This document shows, piece by piece, positions 42,145-51,229 of a DNA stretch of 64,000 nucleotides. Under the pieces are notes generated by a model. The model made no database searches, was not told the DNA's origin, and saw only the letters and a list, made by a program, of their open reading frames with translations. Position numbers and translations under genes: made by a program. The stretch's first letter is position 1. Every line of letters begins with the position of its first letter. Origin of the DNA: CAWCBH01 sp963793785 (lineage in GTDB: Bacteria; Actinomycetota; Thermoleophilia; Solirubrobacterales; 70-9); the NCBI GenBank assembly GCA_963793785.1, contig CAWCBH010000003.1:1302001-1366000 (forward strand). The letters are read 5' to 3'.

Positions 42145-43518
42145 CTAGCGGCGGCGGATCTTCGGCTTCGGCTGCTTGGCGCCCGACAGCTGCGCGGCGA
42201 GCTGTTGCGGATCGGGCATCTTGCCCGACGCCACCTGCTTCATCAGCCCGCTGACCTGGTCGAACTGCTTGACGAGCTGGTTGACGTGCTGGACCTTGGT
42301 CCCGGACCCGACCGCGATCCGCTTCCGCCGCGAGCCGTTGATCATTGCCGGGTTGGCGCGCTCCTCCGCGGTCATCGAGAGGATGATCGCCTCCAGCCGG
42401 TCGAGCTCACCCTCGTCGACGTCGGTGTCGCGGAGCTGCTGCTTCATCCCCCCCATTCCCGGCAGCATCCCCATCAGGTTGCCCAGCGGCCCCATCTTCC
42501 GCACCTGGCGCATCTGCTGGAGGAAGTCTTCGAGGGTGAACTGCTGGCGGCGCAGCTTCTCCTGCAGGTCGATCGCCTGATCGGCGTCGACTTCCTTCTC
42601 GGCCTTCTCGATCAGGCTCAGCACGTCGCCCATGCCGAGGATCCGCCCCGCCATGCGATCCGGGTGGAAGCGCTCGAAGTCCTCCAGCTTCTCGCCCGTC
42701 GACGCGAAGATGATCGGCTTCCCGGTCACCGCCTTGATCGACAGCGCGGCGCCGCCGCGGGCGTCGCCGTCGAGCTTCGTCATCACCACGCCGTCGAACT
42801 CCGCCGCCTCGGCAAACGACTCCGCCACCCCGACCGCCTCCTGCCCGGTCATCGCGTCGACGACCAGCAGCACGTCGTGGGGCTTGGTCCGCTTGCGGAT
42901 CCGCGCCAGCTCGGCCATCAGCTCCGCGTCGATGTGAAGCCGGCCGGCGGTGTCGATGATCAGCACGTCGCGCTCCTCGTCGCGGGCCTGGGCAAGCGCC
43001 CACTCGGCGATGTCGACGGGATCGCGGTCGGCTCCCTGCTGGTAGACGTGGGCGCCGGCGCGCTCGCCGACCGTGACCAGCTGCTCGATCGCCGCCGGCC
43101 GGTAGACGTCGCAGGCCGCGAGGGCGACGTTGCGGCCTCCCTCGCCGAGATGGCGGGCGAGCTTTGCGCAGGCGGTCGTCTTGCCCGATCCCTGCAGGCC
43201 CGCCATCAGGATCACCGTCGGCCCGCCGGAGGCAAAGGCGAGGTCCCGGCCCGAGCCCCCCATCAGCGCCGCCAGCTCCTCGTTGACGATCTTCACCACC
43301 TGCTGGCCGGGATCGAGGCTGCCCAGCACCTCCTCGCCGAGGCAGCGTTCCTTCAGCGTCGCCGTGAACGACTTGACGACCTTGAAGTTGACGTCGGCCT
43401 CGAGCAGCGCCAGGCGGATCTCGCGCATCGCCGCGTCGACGTCGGACTCGCCCAGCTTGCCGCGCGAGCGAACGTCGGAGAGCGTCGCCTGCAGGCGCTC
43501 AGAGAGATGGTCGAACAT
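42145..43518 (-). CDS. ffh: Signal recognition particle GTPase Ffh
   Basis: Binds signal sequences and 4.5S RNA and delivers ribosomes to FtsY. The N domain precedes the G domain with the P-loop GLQGSGKTTACAKLA (about residue 107), DVYRPAAIEQL, DTAGRLHID and TKLDGDARGG. The Met-rich M domain carries MRQVRKMGPLGNLMGMLPGM and ends in a basic tail. The ATG at 43518 is 7 nt after TAAGCT (leaderless); a TTG one codon upstream is less likely. Confidence 0.96.
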   Translation of the reverse strand: MFDHLSERLQATLSDVRSRGKLGESDVDAAMREIRLALLEADVNFKVVKSFTATLKERCLGEEVLGSLDPGQQVVKIVNEELAALMGGSGRDLAFASGGPTVILMAGLQGSGKTTACAKLARHLGEGGRNVALAACDVYRPAAIEQLVTVGERAGAHVYQQGADRDPVDIAEWALAQARDEERDVLIIDTAGRLHIDAELMAELARIRKRTKPHDVLLVVDAMTGQEAVGVAESFAEAAEFDGVVMTKLDGDARGGAALSIKAVTGKPIIFASTGEKLEDFERFHPDRMAGRILGMGDVLSLIEKAEKEVDADQAIDLQEKLRRQQFTLEDFLQQMRQVRKMGPLGNLMGMLPGMGGMKQQLRDTDVDEGELDRLEAIILSMTAEERANPAMINGSRRKRIAVGSGTKVQHVNQLVKQFDQVSGLMKQVASGKMPDPQQLAAQLSGAKQPKPKIRRR

Positions 43519-43545
43519 CAAGCCCAGCTTAGAGGCAGCCCTGTG

Positions 43546-44541
43546 TCAGCCCAGCAAGGCGCGGGCAAAGTCGGCGGGGTCGAACGGCCGCAGGTCCTCC
43601 AGGGCCTCGCCGACGCCGATCAGCTTCACCGGAATGCCCAGCTCGCCGGCGATCGCCAGCGTGATCCCGCCCTTCGCGGTGCCGTCGAGCTTGGTCAGGA
43701 CGACGCCGTCGACCTGCACCGCCTCGGAGAAGACCCGCGCCTGGCGGAGGCCGTTCTGGCCGGTGGTCGCGTCGATCGTGATCAGGGTCTCGTGCGGCGC
43801 TTCCGGGAGCTGCTTGGCGATCACCCGACGCACCTTCCCGAGCTCGTCCATCAGGTTGCCCTGGGTGTGCAGGCGGCCCGCCGTGTCGACGATCACGACG
43901 TCGGCTCCGCGGGCCCGGGCGGCGGCGATCGCGTCGAAGGCGACCGCGCCCGGGTCGCCCCCCGGCGCCGAGCGGATCAGGTCGGCTCCGGCTCGCTCGG
44001 CCCATTGCGCGAGCTGCTCGGCCGCCGCGGCGCGGTAGGTGTCGGCCGCCCCCATCACGACCGAGAGCCCGAACTCGTTCGACAGGTGCCAGGCGACCTT
44101 GCCGATCGTCGTCGTCTTGCCGGTGCCGTTGACGCCGACCATCAACAGCACTGCCGGATCGCCGCTGAGGTCGATGCGGCGCTCCCCGGTGGACGCGACC
44201 TCGGCCAGGATCTCGATCAGGCGCTCCTGCACGACGGTCCCGTCCATTCCCACCGCCCCCGACTCGACCTCGCGCTCCAGCTGCTCGACGACCCGCGCCG
44301 TCACCGCGGCGCCGGCGTCGGCCAGGATCAGTGCCTCCTCCAGCCGCTCCCAGGTCTCGTCGTCGATGCGGTCGAAGAGGCTGGCGGAGATCTCCTCGGT
44401 CAGCGCCCGCCGGCTCTTGGAAAGGCTCTCGCGCAGCCGGCGCAGCACTCCCACCCGGTCGGCCTCGGCCTCGGGCTCGTGGACAGCGGCCGGGGCATCC
44501 CGGTCGCCGAGGTCGAGGATCTCCCGCCAGCTGGTTGCCAC
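43546..44541 (-). CDS. ftsY: Signal recognition particle receptor FtsY
   Basis: Membrane-associated GTPase that docks SRP. The 331-aa protein has only a short A domain of about 30 residues, then the N domain and a G domain with GVNGTGKTTTIGKVAWHL (about residue 124), DTYRAAAAEQL, DTAGRLHTQGNLMDEL and TKLDGTAKGG. The GTG start is 9 nt after TAGCCT. It follows smc by 30 bp, the conserved rnc-smc-ftsY order. Confidence 0.95.
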   Translation of the reverse strand: MATSWREILDLGDRDAPAAVHEPEAEADRVGVLRRLRESLSKSRRALTEEISASLFDRIDDETWERLEEALILADAGAAVTARVVEQLEREVESGAVGMDGTVVQERLIEILAEVASTGERRIDLSGDPAVLLMVGVNGTGKTTTIGKVAWHLSNEFGLSVVMGAADTYRAAAAEQLAQWAERAGADLIRSAPGGDPGAVAFDAIAAARARGADVVIVDTAGRLHTQGNLMDELGKVRRVIAKQLPEAPHETLITIDATTGQNGLRQARVFSEAVQVDGVVLTKLDGTAKGGITLAIAGELGIPVKLIGVGEALEDLRPFDPADFARALLG

Positions 44542-44571
44542 CGGCGCGCCAGGCTAGCGCCCAGCCCCGGA

Positions 44572-46974
44572 TCAGGCAGCTGCGGCGTCGTCGTCTTCGT
44601 CGCGCTCGGGCCGCTCGATCGCGGGCGCCAGCGCCGACTCGGCCTCTGCCTCTGCGGCGGCAACACCGGCAAACGGGGGCGGGCCGGGAGCCTCGCCGCT
44701 GGACTCTTCTTCGCGCGGCAGGCGGCGGGAGACGATCTTGGTGACGCCGTCATCGCCCATGCTGACGCCGTAGAGGACGTCGGCGGCGTCCATGGTGCGC
44801 TTCTGGTGGGTGACGATCACGAACTGGGCGCGATCGGAGAAGCGGCGGATCAGCTGCAGGAAGCGGTCGATGTTGGCGTCGTCGAGCGCCGCTTCGACCT
44901 CGTCGAGGATGTAGAAGGGGCAGGGCCGGGCCAGGAAGACCGCGAAGACGAACGCCAGCGCAACCAGCGACTTCTCACCCCCGGAAAGCAGCGACAGCCG
45001 CCGGGTGGACTTCCCGGCCGGGGTCACCTCGATCTCGACCCCGAGCTCCTCGCGCTCCTCCTGCTCGGTCTCCGCCTCGTCCTCGGCTGGGACCGCGCGC
45101 AGGCTGACGCGCCGCAGGCGGCCGCGGCCGCCGGGGAAGAGATGCTCGACCATCTGCTCGAAGTTGGTCGCGGTGGCCTCGAAGGTCTCCTCGAAAGCGC
45201 GCTCGATCTGGCGGTCGATGTCGCGGATCAGGGCCTCCAGCTCGCGCAGCGCCCGCTCTGAGTCCTCCCGCTGGCCCTGCAGCTCGCCGACGTGCTCGCG
45301 CGCCTCCTCGTATTCGCGCTCGGCGAGTGGGTTGACCGGGCCGATCTGGCCGCGCCGGCGCTCGAGGCGCTCGAGGCGACGGTCGATCTCCTCGCGCTCG
45401 GCGTCGTCAAGGCGGCCCTCGGGCGCCGGAATCTCCTCCCCGAGCCGGCTGGCGATCGCCTCCAGCTCCCTGGCAGCCTCGGAGCGGCGGTCGGCCAGCT
45501 GGGCGACCTCCACCTCGGCCGCGGTGAGCCGGTCGGCGGCTGCCTTCATCTCCGCCTGCAGCTCGTACTCGTGCTTGGCGCAGGCGCGCATCTCCTCGGC
45601 GATCGAATCTCCGTCGTTCTCGCCCCCGACGAGCCGGGCCTCGGCGGCCTCGACCCGGGCCCGGATCGCACCGGCGAGCGTCTCGGCCGCCGCGGCGGCG
45701 GCGGCCACGCCCTGGTGCTCCGCCTCGGCCCGGGACAGTTCCTTCTGCAGGCCGAGCCGCCGTCCCTCCCCCAGCAAGCCTTCGGCGCGGCGGGCGTGCC
45801 GGGAGGCTCGCTCGGCGCCGCTGCGGATCGCCCCCAGGGCGGCGACGCGGTCGGCCTCGGAGGCTTCCGCGCGGGCGCGAGCGAGCCCGCCTGATGCGGC
45901 GCCGAGCCCGGCCTCGACCTCGCCCAACTCCTCCTCCAGCCGCAGGATCCGCTTCGCGGGCGCTGGAGCGTCGTCGCCGACCTCCAGCGTCAGCGGCCCC
46001 AGCTCGGCCCGCAGCTCGGTCAGGCGGGTCTCCGCCTGGCGGGCCTGATCGGAGAGGTGGGCCGAGCGGACGCCGACCCGCTCGAGGTCGCCGCGCAGCG
46101 CCGTCAGCACCCCCCAGGTCCGGGTCCGCTCGCGGTCGCGCTCGGCAAAGCGCTCCTCGGTCGCTCGCCGGCGCTCGGAGCTTTTCGCCAGCCGCCGCTC
46201 GACGTCCTCGCGAGCCGAACGGGCCGCGGCGGCGTTTCGCTCCGCCGCCTCGAGGCGTTCGACGCCAAAGCCGAGCTCCTCGCCGACGAGGCGGGCCCGC
46301 AAGCCCAGTTCCTCGCGCTCGATTCGGGCGCCCAGCTCCGCCGCCTGCGCCTGGCGCTTCAGCGGCCGCAGACGCGAGCGGGCCTCTCGCTCGACGTCGA
46401 GGGCGCGGTCGAGGTTGTCGCGAGTCGCGCGCAGCTTCAGCTCCGCTCGCCGGCGGCGCTTTCGGTGCTTGCCCAGGCCCGCGGCCTCCTCGACCAGCAG
46501 CCGCCGGTCGCGGGGCTTGGAGTGCACGATCGACTCCACCCGGCCCTGGCTGATCACCGAGTGCATCTCACGACCGAGGTTGGTGTCGGCGAGCACGTCG
46601 ACGACGTCGACGAGGCGGCAGCGGGCGCCGTTGAGCCGGTAGCCACCATCGCCGGAGCGGTCGAGGCTGCGTTCGATCGCCAACTCCGCGAAGTCCGCGC
46701 CTGCGAGACCGTCGGAGTTGTCGATCACGACCTCTACCTCGGCCCGGCGGCGCTGGCCGACTCCCTTGCCACCGGCGGAAATGACGTCCTGCATCGAGGA
46801 GCCGCGGATCGAGTTCGGGCTCTGCTCGCCGAGCGCCCAGAGGACGGCGTCGGTGATGTTCGACTTGCCGGAGCCGTTGGGCCCGACGATCACGCTGACG
46901 CCGGGAGAAAAGCGCAGCCGGGTGCGCTCGGGGAACGACTTGAACCCCTTCAGGGTGATCGACTTGAGGTACAT
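44572..46974 (-). CDS. smc: SMC-family chromosome segregation ATPase, short and hinge-less
   Basis: The head is clearly SMC: N-terminal MYLKSITLKGFKSFPERTRL with Walker A GPNGSGKSN (residues 31-39), and C-terminal GPVNPLAEREYEEA, the signature LSLLSGGEKSLVALAF and Walker B YILDEVEAALDD. The protein is 800 aa, whereas bacterial SMC is usually about 1,150-1,200. The two coiled-coil arms (about 165-340 and 400-590) are short, and no globular hinge sequence lies between them; the turn region is Ala/Glu-rich with GGENDGDS. The position between rnc and ftsY marks it as the chromosomal smc. An assembly collapse is possible. The C-terminal 50 residues are an acidic tail. Confidence 0.88.
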   Translation of the reverse strand: MYLKSITLKGFKSFPERTRLRFSPGVSVIVGPNGSGKSNITDAVLWALGEQSPNSIRGSSMQDVISAGGKGVGQRRRAEVEVVIDNSDGLAGADFAELAIERSLDRSGDGGYRLNGARCRLVDVVDVLADTNLGREMHSVISQGRVESIVHSKPRDRRLLVEEAAGLGKHRKRRRRAELKLRATRDNLDRALDVEREARSRLRPLKRQAQAAELGARIEREELGLRARLVGEELGFGVERLEAAERNAAAARSAREDVERRLAKSSERRRATEERFAERDRERTRTWGVLTALRGDLERVGVRSAHLSDQARQAETRLTELRAELGPLTLEVGDDAPAPAKRILRLEEELGEVEAGLGAASGGLARARAEASEADRVAALGAIRSGAERASRHARRAEGLLGEGRRLGLQKELSRAEAEHQGVAAAAAAAETLAGAIRARVEAAEARLVGGENDGDSIAEEMRACAKHEYELQAEMKAAADRLTAAEVEVAQLADRRSEAARELEAIASRLGEEIPAPEGRLDDAEREEIDRRLERLERRRGQIGPVNPLAEREYEEAREHVGELQGQREDSERALRELEALIRDIDRQIERAFEETFEATATNFEQMVEHLFPGGRGRLRRVSLRAVPAEDEAETEQEEREELGVEIEVTPAGKSTRRLSLLSGGEKSLVALAFVFAVFLARPCPFYILDEVEAALDDANIDRFLQLIRRFSDRAQFVIVTHQKRTMDAADVLYGVSMGDDGVTKIVSRRLPREEESSGEAPGPPPFAGVAAAEAEAESALAPAIERPERDEDDDAAAA

Positions 46975-47021
46975 GCGGGGTGTGCCTAGGCTTGCGGTTG
47001 GGTCGGACGCAAATCGGCGGC

Positions 47022-47717
47022 TCACTTGCCGAGGCGCTCCAGCGCCTGCTCGGCCGCGACCTGCTCGGCCGCTTTCTTGCTTCGACCAGAACCCCGCCCG
47101 ACCTCCCCACCGTCGAGCATCGCGATCACCTCGAAGGTGCGGTCATGGGGCGGTCCCGCCTCGCTTGCGACTTCGTAGGTTACGCGGGCGCCGCGGCGTG
47201 CGAGGGCCTCTTGCAGCGCCGACTTGAAGTCGATTCTCGTCTCCGATGCGAGCTCGATTCGGGGCTGAAACGCCTCCGCGACCGCGGTCGCCGCCGTCTC
47301 GAAGCCGAAGGCCAGAAAGCAGGCCCCGATCAGCGCCTCGGTGACCTCGGGCAGAGGGCGGCCCCCCCTCAGCAGCGTCTCGGCCGGGATCCCGGCGATT
47401 CGGGGTCCGGGTTCCGCCTCGCGCAGCATCTCCGGGACCCCCAGCTGATGCCCGACCTCCGCGCAGGAGACGCCGCTGACGGCCTGGTTATGGATCTTGG
47501 TCAGGCGGCCCGAATCGACGGAACCAAACCGCGCGAAGACCTCCGCCGCGACGGCGAGTCCGAGCACGCTGTCGCCGAGGAAGGCGAGCCGCTCGTAGGA
47601 GTCGACGCGCTGCGCGGTCCAGGAGGAATGCGTCAGCGCCTGGCGGCGCAGGTCCTCCGGCAGGTCTGCGATCAGTCCCGCCAGCGTCGCCACCGCCGGG
47701 TCGACGTCGGAGCTCAA
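47022..47717 (-). CDS. rnc: Ribonuclease III
   Basis: Double-strand-specific RNase for rRNA and mRNA processing. The catalytic domain has YERLAFLGDSVLGLAVAAEV (about residues 40-59, usual ERLEFLGDSVL) and EALIGACFLAFG. A dsRNA-binding domain from about 155 contains DFKSALQEALARRG and GSGRSKKAAEQVAAEQAL. The start is uncertain: TTG 47717, 10 bp after the acpP stop with GGAGG immediately before it, is the best fit. Confidence 0.93.
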   Translation of the reverse strand: MSSDVDPAVATLAGLIADLPEDLRRQALTHSSWTAQRVDSYERLAFLGDSVLGLAVAAEVFARFGSVDSGRLTKIHNQAVSGVSCAEVGHQLGVPEMLREAEPGPRIAGIPAETLLRGGRPLPEVTEALIGACFLAFGFETAATAVAEAFQPRIELASETRIDFKSALQEALARRGARVTYEVASEAGPPHDRTFEVIAMLDGGEVGRGSGRSKKAAEQVAAEQALERLGK

Positions 47718-47727
47718 CCTCCGGGCC

Positions 47728-47973
47728 TCAGGCCGGCGCGTGCTGGACGACGAAGTCGACCGCGTCGCCGACCGTCTGGATCTTCGCTGCCTGCTCTTCG
47801 GATATCGAGATTCCGTAGCGGTCCTCGAGCTCCATGACCAGCTCGTAGAGGTCCAGCGAGTCGGCGTCGAGGTCCTCCTTGAAACGGGTCTGCTCGGAGA
47901 TCCGCTCCGCGTCGACCTCGAGCTCGGCGGCGAGGTGGTCACGCACCAGCGAGATGACTTCGTCCCGGGTCAC
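47728..47973 (-). CDS. acpP: Acyl carrier protein
   Basis: An 81-aa four-helix acidic protein carrying acyl chains on a phosphopantetheine arm. The attachment Ser is in DLDADSLDLYELVMELEDRY (Ser about residue 37). GTG 47973 follows the SD AGGAAG; the frame upstream belongs to non-conserved sequence. It lies between plsX and rnc, the standard neighbourhood. Confidence 0.95.
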   Translation of the reverse strand: MTRDEVISLVRDHLAAELEVDAERISEQTRFKEDLDADSLDLYELVMELEDRYGISISEEQAAKIQTVGDAVDFVVQHAPA

Positions 47974-47986
47974 CGGGGGCTTCCTA

Positions 47987-49033
47987 TCACGGCCCGGCCT
48001 CGGCCGCGCGGCCCGCCAGCGCGCCGCGGGTCGCGCCGGCGCCGCGCAGCATCTCAGCGGTTCGCGCGGGCGCGTCGACCTCGACACAGCGCGCCGCCAG
48101 CCTGATCGCGTTGGCGATTCCCTCGGTCCCGGAGCTGCCGTGGGCGACGATCGCGATACCGCGCAGACCGAGGAGGATCGCGCCGCCGGTGTTGTCGGGA
48201 TCGAGCTCGCTTCGCAGGCCGCCCAGCGAGGGTCGCATCAGGGCACCGCCGACCGCAGCGACAGGATTCGAGCGGGCGGCCTGGCGGATCGCCCCGACGA
48301 CCAGCCGCGCCGTGCCCTCCATCAGCTTCAAGGCGACGTTGCCGGTGAAACCGTCGGTGACGACGACGTCGGCCACGCCGGCGGGCAGGTCACGGCCCTC
48401 GACGTTGCCGAGGAACTCGATCTCGGTGGACCCCTCCAGCTCGGCGTGGGCGCTGACCACCTCCTCCCTCCCCTTGCCGGACTCCTCGCCGACCGAGAGA
48501 AGCCCCACCCGGGGGCGCTGCACGCCGAGGACCGCCTCGCTGAAGGCGGCGCCGAGGAAGGCGAACTGGACCAGGTGCTGGGAGCGGACCTCGACATTGG
48601 CGCCGACATCGAGGAACAGCACGCTGGCGGCGTCGCCGGAGCCGGGCAACGGGATGCGCGCCGCCAGAGCCGGTCGCTGAACCCCCTGCAGGCGCCGCAG
48701 TCCGAACGTCGCCGCCGCCATCGTGGCGCCGGTGGAGCCGGCGCTGACCAACGCCTGCGAGCGCCCCTCGGCGACATCGGCGGCGGCACGGACGATCGAG
48801 GTGTCGGGGCGGGAGCGAACCGCCGGGACCGGATCGTCCTCGTTGCCGATCCACTCCTCGGTGGGCACGACTTCGATTCCTTCGGCGCCGTCGAGGGCGA
48901 GCGCGGACGGGGGGCCGAAGACCCGCAGGCCGATCCCGTCGGCGGCCGCCCTGCGGGCGCCCTCGGCGAGCGGGCCGAATCCCTGCTCGGCACCGAAACC
49001 GTCCAGGGCGACGATCGCCCCGGCTCCGGACAT
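47987..49033 (-). CDS. plsX: Phosphate acyltransferase PlsX
   Basis: Makes acyl-phosphate from acyl-ACP to start phospholipid synthesis. The 348-aa protein shows VSAGSTGATMAAATFGLRRL (about residues 97-116), LDVGANVEVRSQHLVQFA and VTDGFTGNVALKLMEG (about 232-247). The N-terminal motif usually written DAMGGD is DGFGAE here, a divergence in a normally fixed loop. It abuts rpmF directly upstream and acpP 13 bp downstream. Confidence 0.93.
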   Translation of the reverse strand: MSGAGAIVALDGFGAEQGFGPLAEGARRAAADGIGLRVFGPPSALALDGAEGIEVVPTEEWIGNEDDPVPAVRSRPDTSIVRAAADVAEGRSQALVSAGSTGATMAAATFGLRRLQGVQRPALAARIPLPGSGDAASVLFLDVGANVEVRSQHLVQFAFLGAAFSEAVLGVQRPRVGLLSVGEESGKGREEVVSAHAELEGSTEIEFLGNVEGRDLPAGVADVVVTDGFTGNVALKLMEGTARLVVGAIRQAARSNPVAAVGGALMRPSLGGLRSELDPDNTGGAILLGLRGIAIVAHGSSGTEGIANAIRLAARCVEVDAPARTAEMLRGAGATRGALAGRAAEAGP

Positions 49034-49246
49034 CTACTCCTCCGAGTCGGGGGCGGGCGCGGTTCGTTCGGTGACCGGGCGGATCACCTCACGCCCGGCG
49101 TAGGTCCCGCAGACCGGGCAGACCCGATGCGGCAGCCTCGGGCTGTGGCAACGGGGGCACTCGTTGAGACGCGGCGTCGCCGCCGTGTGGTTGGCGCGAC
49201 GCTTGTCCCTGCGGGTGCGCGAGGTTCTCTTCTTCGGGACCGCCAT
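49034..49246 (-). CDS. rpmF: 50S ribosomal protein L32
   Basis: A 70-aa zinc-type L32: MAVPKKRTSRTRRDKRRANH at the start, then C-x2-C (ECPRCHSP) and C-x2-C (RVCPVCGTY). The ATG at 49246 matches the conserved N-terminus; longer frames upstream add non-conserved residues. It is joined to plsX without a gap. Confidence 0.96.
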   Translation of the reverse strand: MAVPKKRTSRTRRDKRRANHTAATPRLNECPRCHSPRLPHRVCPVCGTYAGREVIRPVTERTAPAPDSEE

Positions 49247-49312
49247 GGGCCGGGGCATGGTAGCGACACCCAATGCCCTTTCGGCACCCGGCGGGCAGCA
49301 CCCGCATCGTGC

Positions 49313-49819
49313 CTACTGAAGCTCGCGCAACTTCGCCCAGCGGGGGTCGCCGCCCTCGTCGTGCCGATGCTCGGCCGGATCGGCATCGTTGAGGGACTCG
49401 CCGCAGACCGGGCACAGCCCCGCACAATCGGGCCGGCAGAGCACTTGTGCGGGAAGCGCCAGGGCCACCGCGTCGCGAGCCCAGAGGCCGACATCCAGCT
49501 CGCCGTCGGTCACGTAGGGACTGCGCAGCTCCTCGTCGCCGCTGACGGGCTGGTCGACCTCGCGCACGTCGACCTCGGTCGCCAGCCCGGCCGGCTCCAG
49601 GCAGCGCATGCAGGGCCCCTCGACGCGCAGCGGGAAGCGCAGCCGCAGCGCGTGGCCGGAGCTGGTCCGAGAGACGTCGAGGCGGACCTCGACCGCTGCC
49701 GGCGCCGGGGCATACACCTCGCCTCCGAGCTTCGCGGGCGCCAGCGGCAGCGGCAGGCTGAGGCTCTTCGCCTCCCCATAGGACAGCGCCAGGCCGTTGA
49801 GGTTGACTGTGGTCGTCAT
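49313..49819 (-). CDS. DUF177/YceD-family protein
   Basis: A 168-aa YceD-like protein, the usual partner upstream of rpmF, implicated in 23S rRNA accumulation. Features are GPCMRCLEPAGLATEVDVRE near residue 69 and a C-terminal Cys cluster CRPDCAGLCPVCGESLN (about 128-144), which may bind zinc. The ATG follows an AGGGGG SD. It is divergent from the methyltransferase, whose TACGAT -10 overlaps this gene's start codon region. Confidence 0.88.
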   Translation of the reverse strand: MTTTVNLNGLALSYGEAKSLSLPLPLAPAKLGGEVYAPAPAAVEVRLDVSRTSSGHALRLRFPLRVEGPCMRCLEPAGLATEVDVREVDQPVSGDEELRSPYVTDGELDVGLWARDAVALALPAQVLCRPDCAGLCPVCGESLNDADPAEHRHDEGGDPRWAKLRELQ

Positions 49820-49832
49820 ACGATGCGCCCCC

Positions 49833-50390
49833 TTGAGCGAGGGTAACGAGAGCGGTCAGTTTCACTGGCACCCGGAGACGTATCTGGAGACGGTCCGGGC
49901 CGAGGTCCCCCGCTACGACGAGCTCCAGGAGGCGACCGTCTCCGCGATTCCCTTTCCGCCCGAGCGAGTGCTGGAGCTCGGCATCGGCACCGGCGAGACG
50001 ACCAAGCGCCTGCTCGACGCCTACCCCGAGGCCTGGGTCGTCGGCCTCGACTCCAGCCCCCAGATGGTCTTTCGCGCCCGCGAGACCTACGACGACGTCC
50101 AGCTGGCGCGGATGGAGGACCCACTTCCCGACGGCCCCTGGGACCTGGTCATCTCGGTGCTCTCCGTGCACCACCTGATCGACGAGCAGAAGCATCTCCT
50201 CTTCCGCCGGGTGCGTGAGCAGTCCCGGGCGCTGGTCCTCGGCGACGTCGTCAAGGCGGAGCGGCAGGTGACGCCAATTCATCCCGAGCACGACTATCCC
50301 GACAGCCCCGCGGAGCTGGCCGAGTGGTGCCAGGGCGAGGTCGTCTGGGAGGCGGACGACCTGGCCGTGGTGTGCGCCGTCTACGACTAA
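49833..50390 (+). CDS. Class I SAM-dependent methyltransferase
   Basis: A 185-aa Rossmann methyltransferase. SAM motif I is VLELGIGTGETTKRLLDAYP (about residues 45-64), motif II is VGLDSSPQM, and motif IV is WDLVISVLSVHHL. It has an N-terminal HWHPETYLETVRAEVPRYDE cap. The substrate is unknown. TTG 49833 is chosen because it lies 8 nt after TACGAT and avoids overlap with the divergent DUF177 gene; a TTG at 49797 is the alternative. Confidence 0.85.
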   Translation: MSEGNESGQFHWHPETYLETVRAEVPRYDELQEATVSAIPFPPERVLELGIGTGETTKRLLDAYPEAWVVGLDSSPQMVFRARETYDDVQLARMEDPLPDGPWDLVISVLSVHHLIDEQKHLLFRRVREQSRALVLGDVVKAERQVTPIHPEHDYPDSPAELAEWCQGEVVWEADDLAVVCAVYD

Positions 50391-50412
50391 CGCCCAACCC
50401 GAGAGGAGCGAG

Positions 50413-51219
50413 ATGAGCAAGGTGCTCTACGAGAAGCGCGATCGGATCGCCTACCTGACGATCAATCGACCGGAGGCCCGCAACGCGATCGACCCCGACG
50501 TGCACCGGCTGATGATCGAGGCCTGGACCGATTTTCGAGACGACGACGGCGTCGACGTGGCAATCCTCACCGGCGCCGGCGATGCGTTCTGCGCCGGAGC
50601 CGACCTGAAGACCTACATCCCGCCGATCATGCAAAGCGCGCGCCCGGGCGAGATCCGCGAGATCGTCGAGCTGGGGCTGAACGGCTTCACTCGCGGTCTG
50701 CATCGCATCCACAAGCCGATCGTCGGCGCGATCAACGGCTGGGCGCTGGCGGGAGGGCTGGAGACCGCGCTCGCCTGCGACATCCGGATCGCCTCCGAGC
50801 GGGCGATGTTCGGCTCCTTCGAAGCGCGGCGCGGCTTTCACCACGGCGACGGCGGGCTGGTCCGCCTGGTCAACGCCTGCGGTGTCGGCGTCGCCTCGCA
50901 CATGCTCCTCACCGCCGAGCCGGTCGACGCCGCGCAGGCGCTGCAATGGGGCCTGGTCACCAAGGTCGTCCCCCACGACGAGCTGGTCGCCGAGGCGGAG
51001 ACGGTCGCCCGGCAGATCCTCCGCAACTCGCAGCGAGCGGTGCGCTCCGCCAAGCAGACGATCCTCGACGTGATCGGCCAGCCGCTCGACATGCAGCTCC
51101 GCACCGAGGCCTGGAACGCCTACACCTGTGCCGACCCGGAGGAGACGAAGGAGCTGCTCGGCAGCTTCTACGAGAAGTCCGACCCGGGCCGCGCAGGCTC
51201 ACACCAGACCGAGCTCTGA
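50413..51219 (+). CDS. Enoyl-CoA hydratase/isomerase-family protein
   Basis: A 268-aa crotonase-fold protein of fatty-acid or related CoA metabolism. Motifs include INRPEARNAIDPDVHRLM (about residues 17-34), the oxyanion-hole GAGDAFCAGADLKTY and GWALAGGLETALACDIRIAS. The usual second catalytic Glu region reads GFHHGDGGLVRL, so hydratase chemistry is not certain. The ATG has the SD GAGAGGAG. It is 22 bp after the methyltransferase gene. Confidence 0.88.
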   Translation: MSKVLYEKRDRIAYLTINRPEARNAIDPDVHRLMIEAWTDFRDDDGVDVAILTGAGDAFCAGADLKTYIPPIMQSARPGEIREIVELGLNGFTRGLHRIHKPIVGAINGWALAGGLETALACDIRIASERAMFGSFEARRGFHHGDGGLVRLVNACGVGVASHMLLTAEPVDAAQALQWGLVTKVVPHDELVAEAETVARQILRNSQRAVRSAKQTILDVIGQPLDMQLRTEAWNAYTCADPEETKELLGSFYEKSDPGRAGSHQTEL

Positions 51220-51229
51220 CGCCCGCCGA

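Noticed and set aside
42127..45261. Plus-strand open frame of over 1,000 codons opposite ffh, ftsY and smc
   Set aside because: It is antisense to three confidently identified genes; high GC at third positions removes stop codons from the opposite frame. The translation has no recognisable motif.
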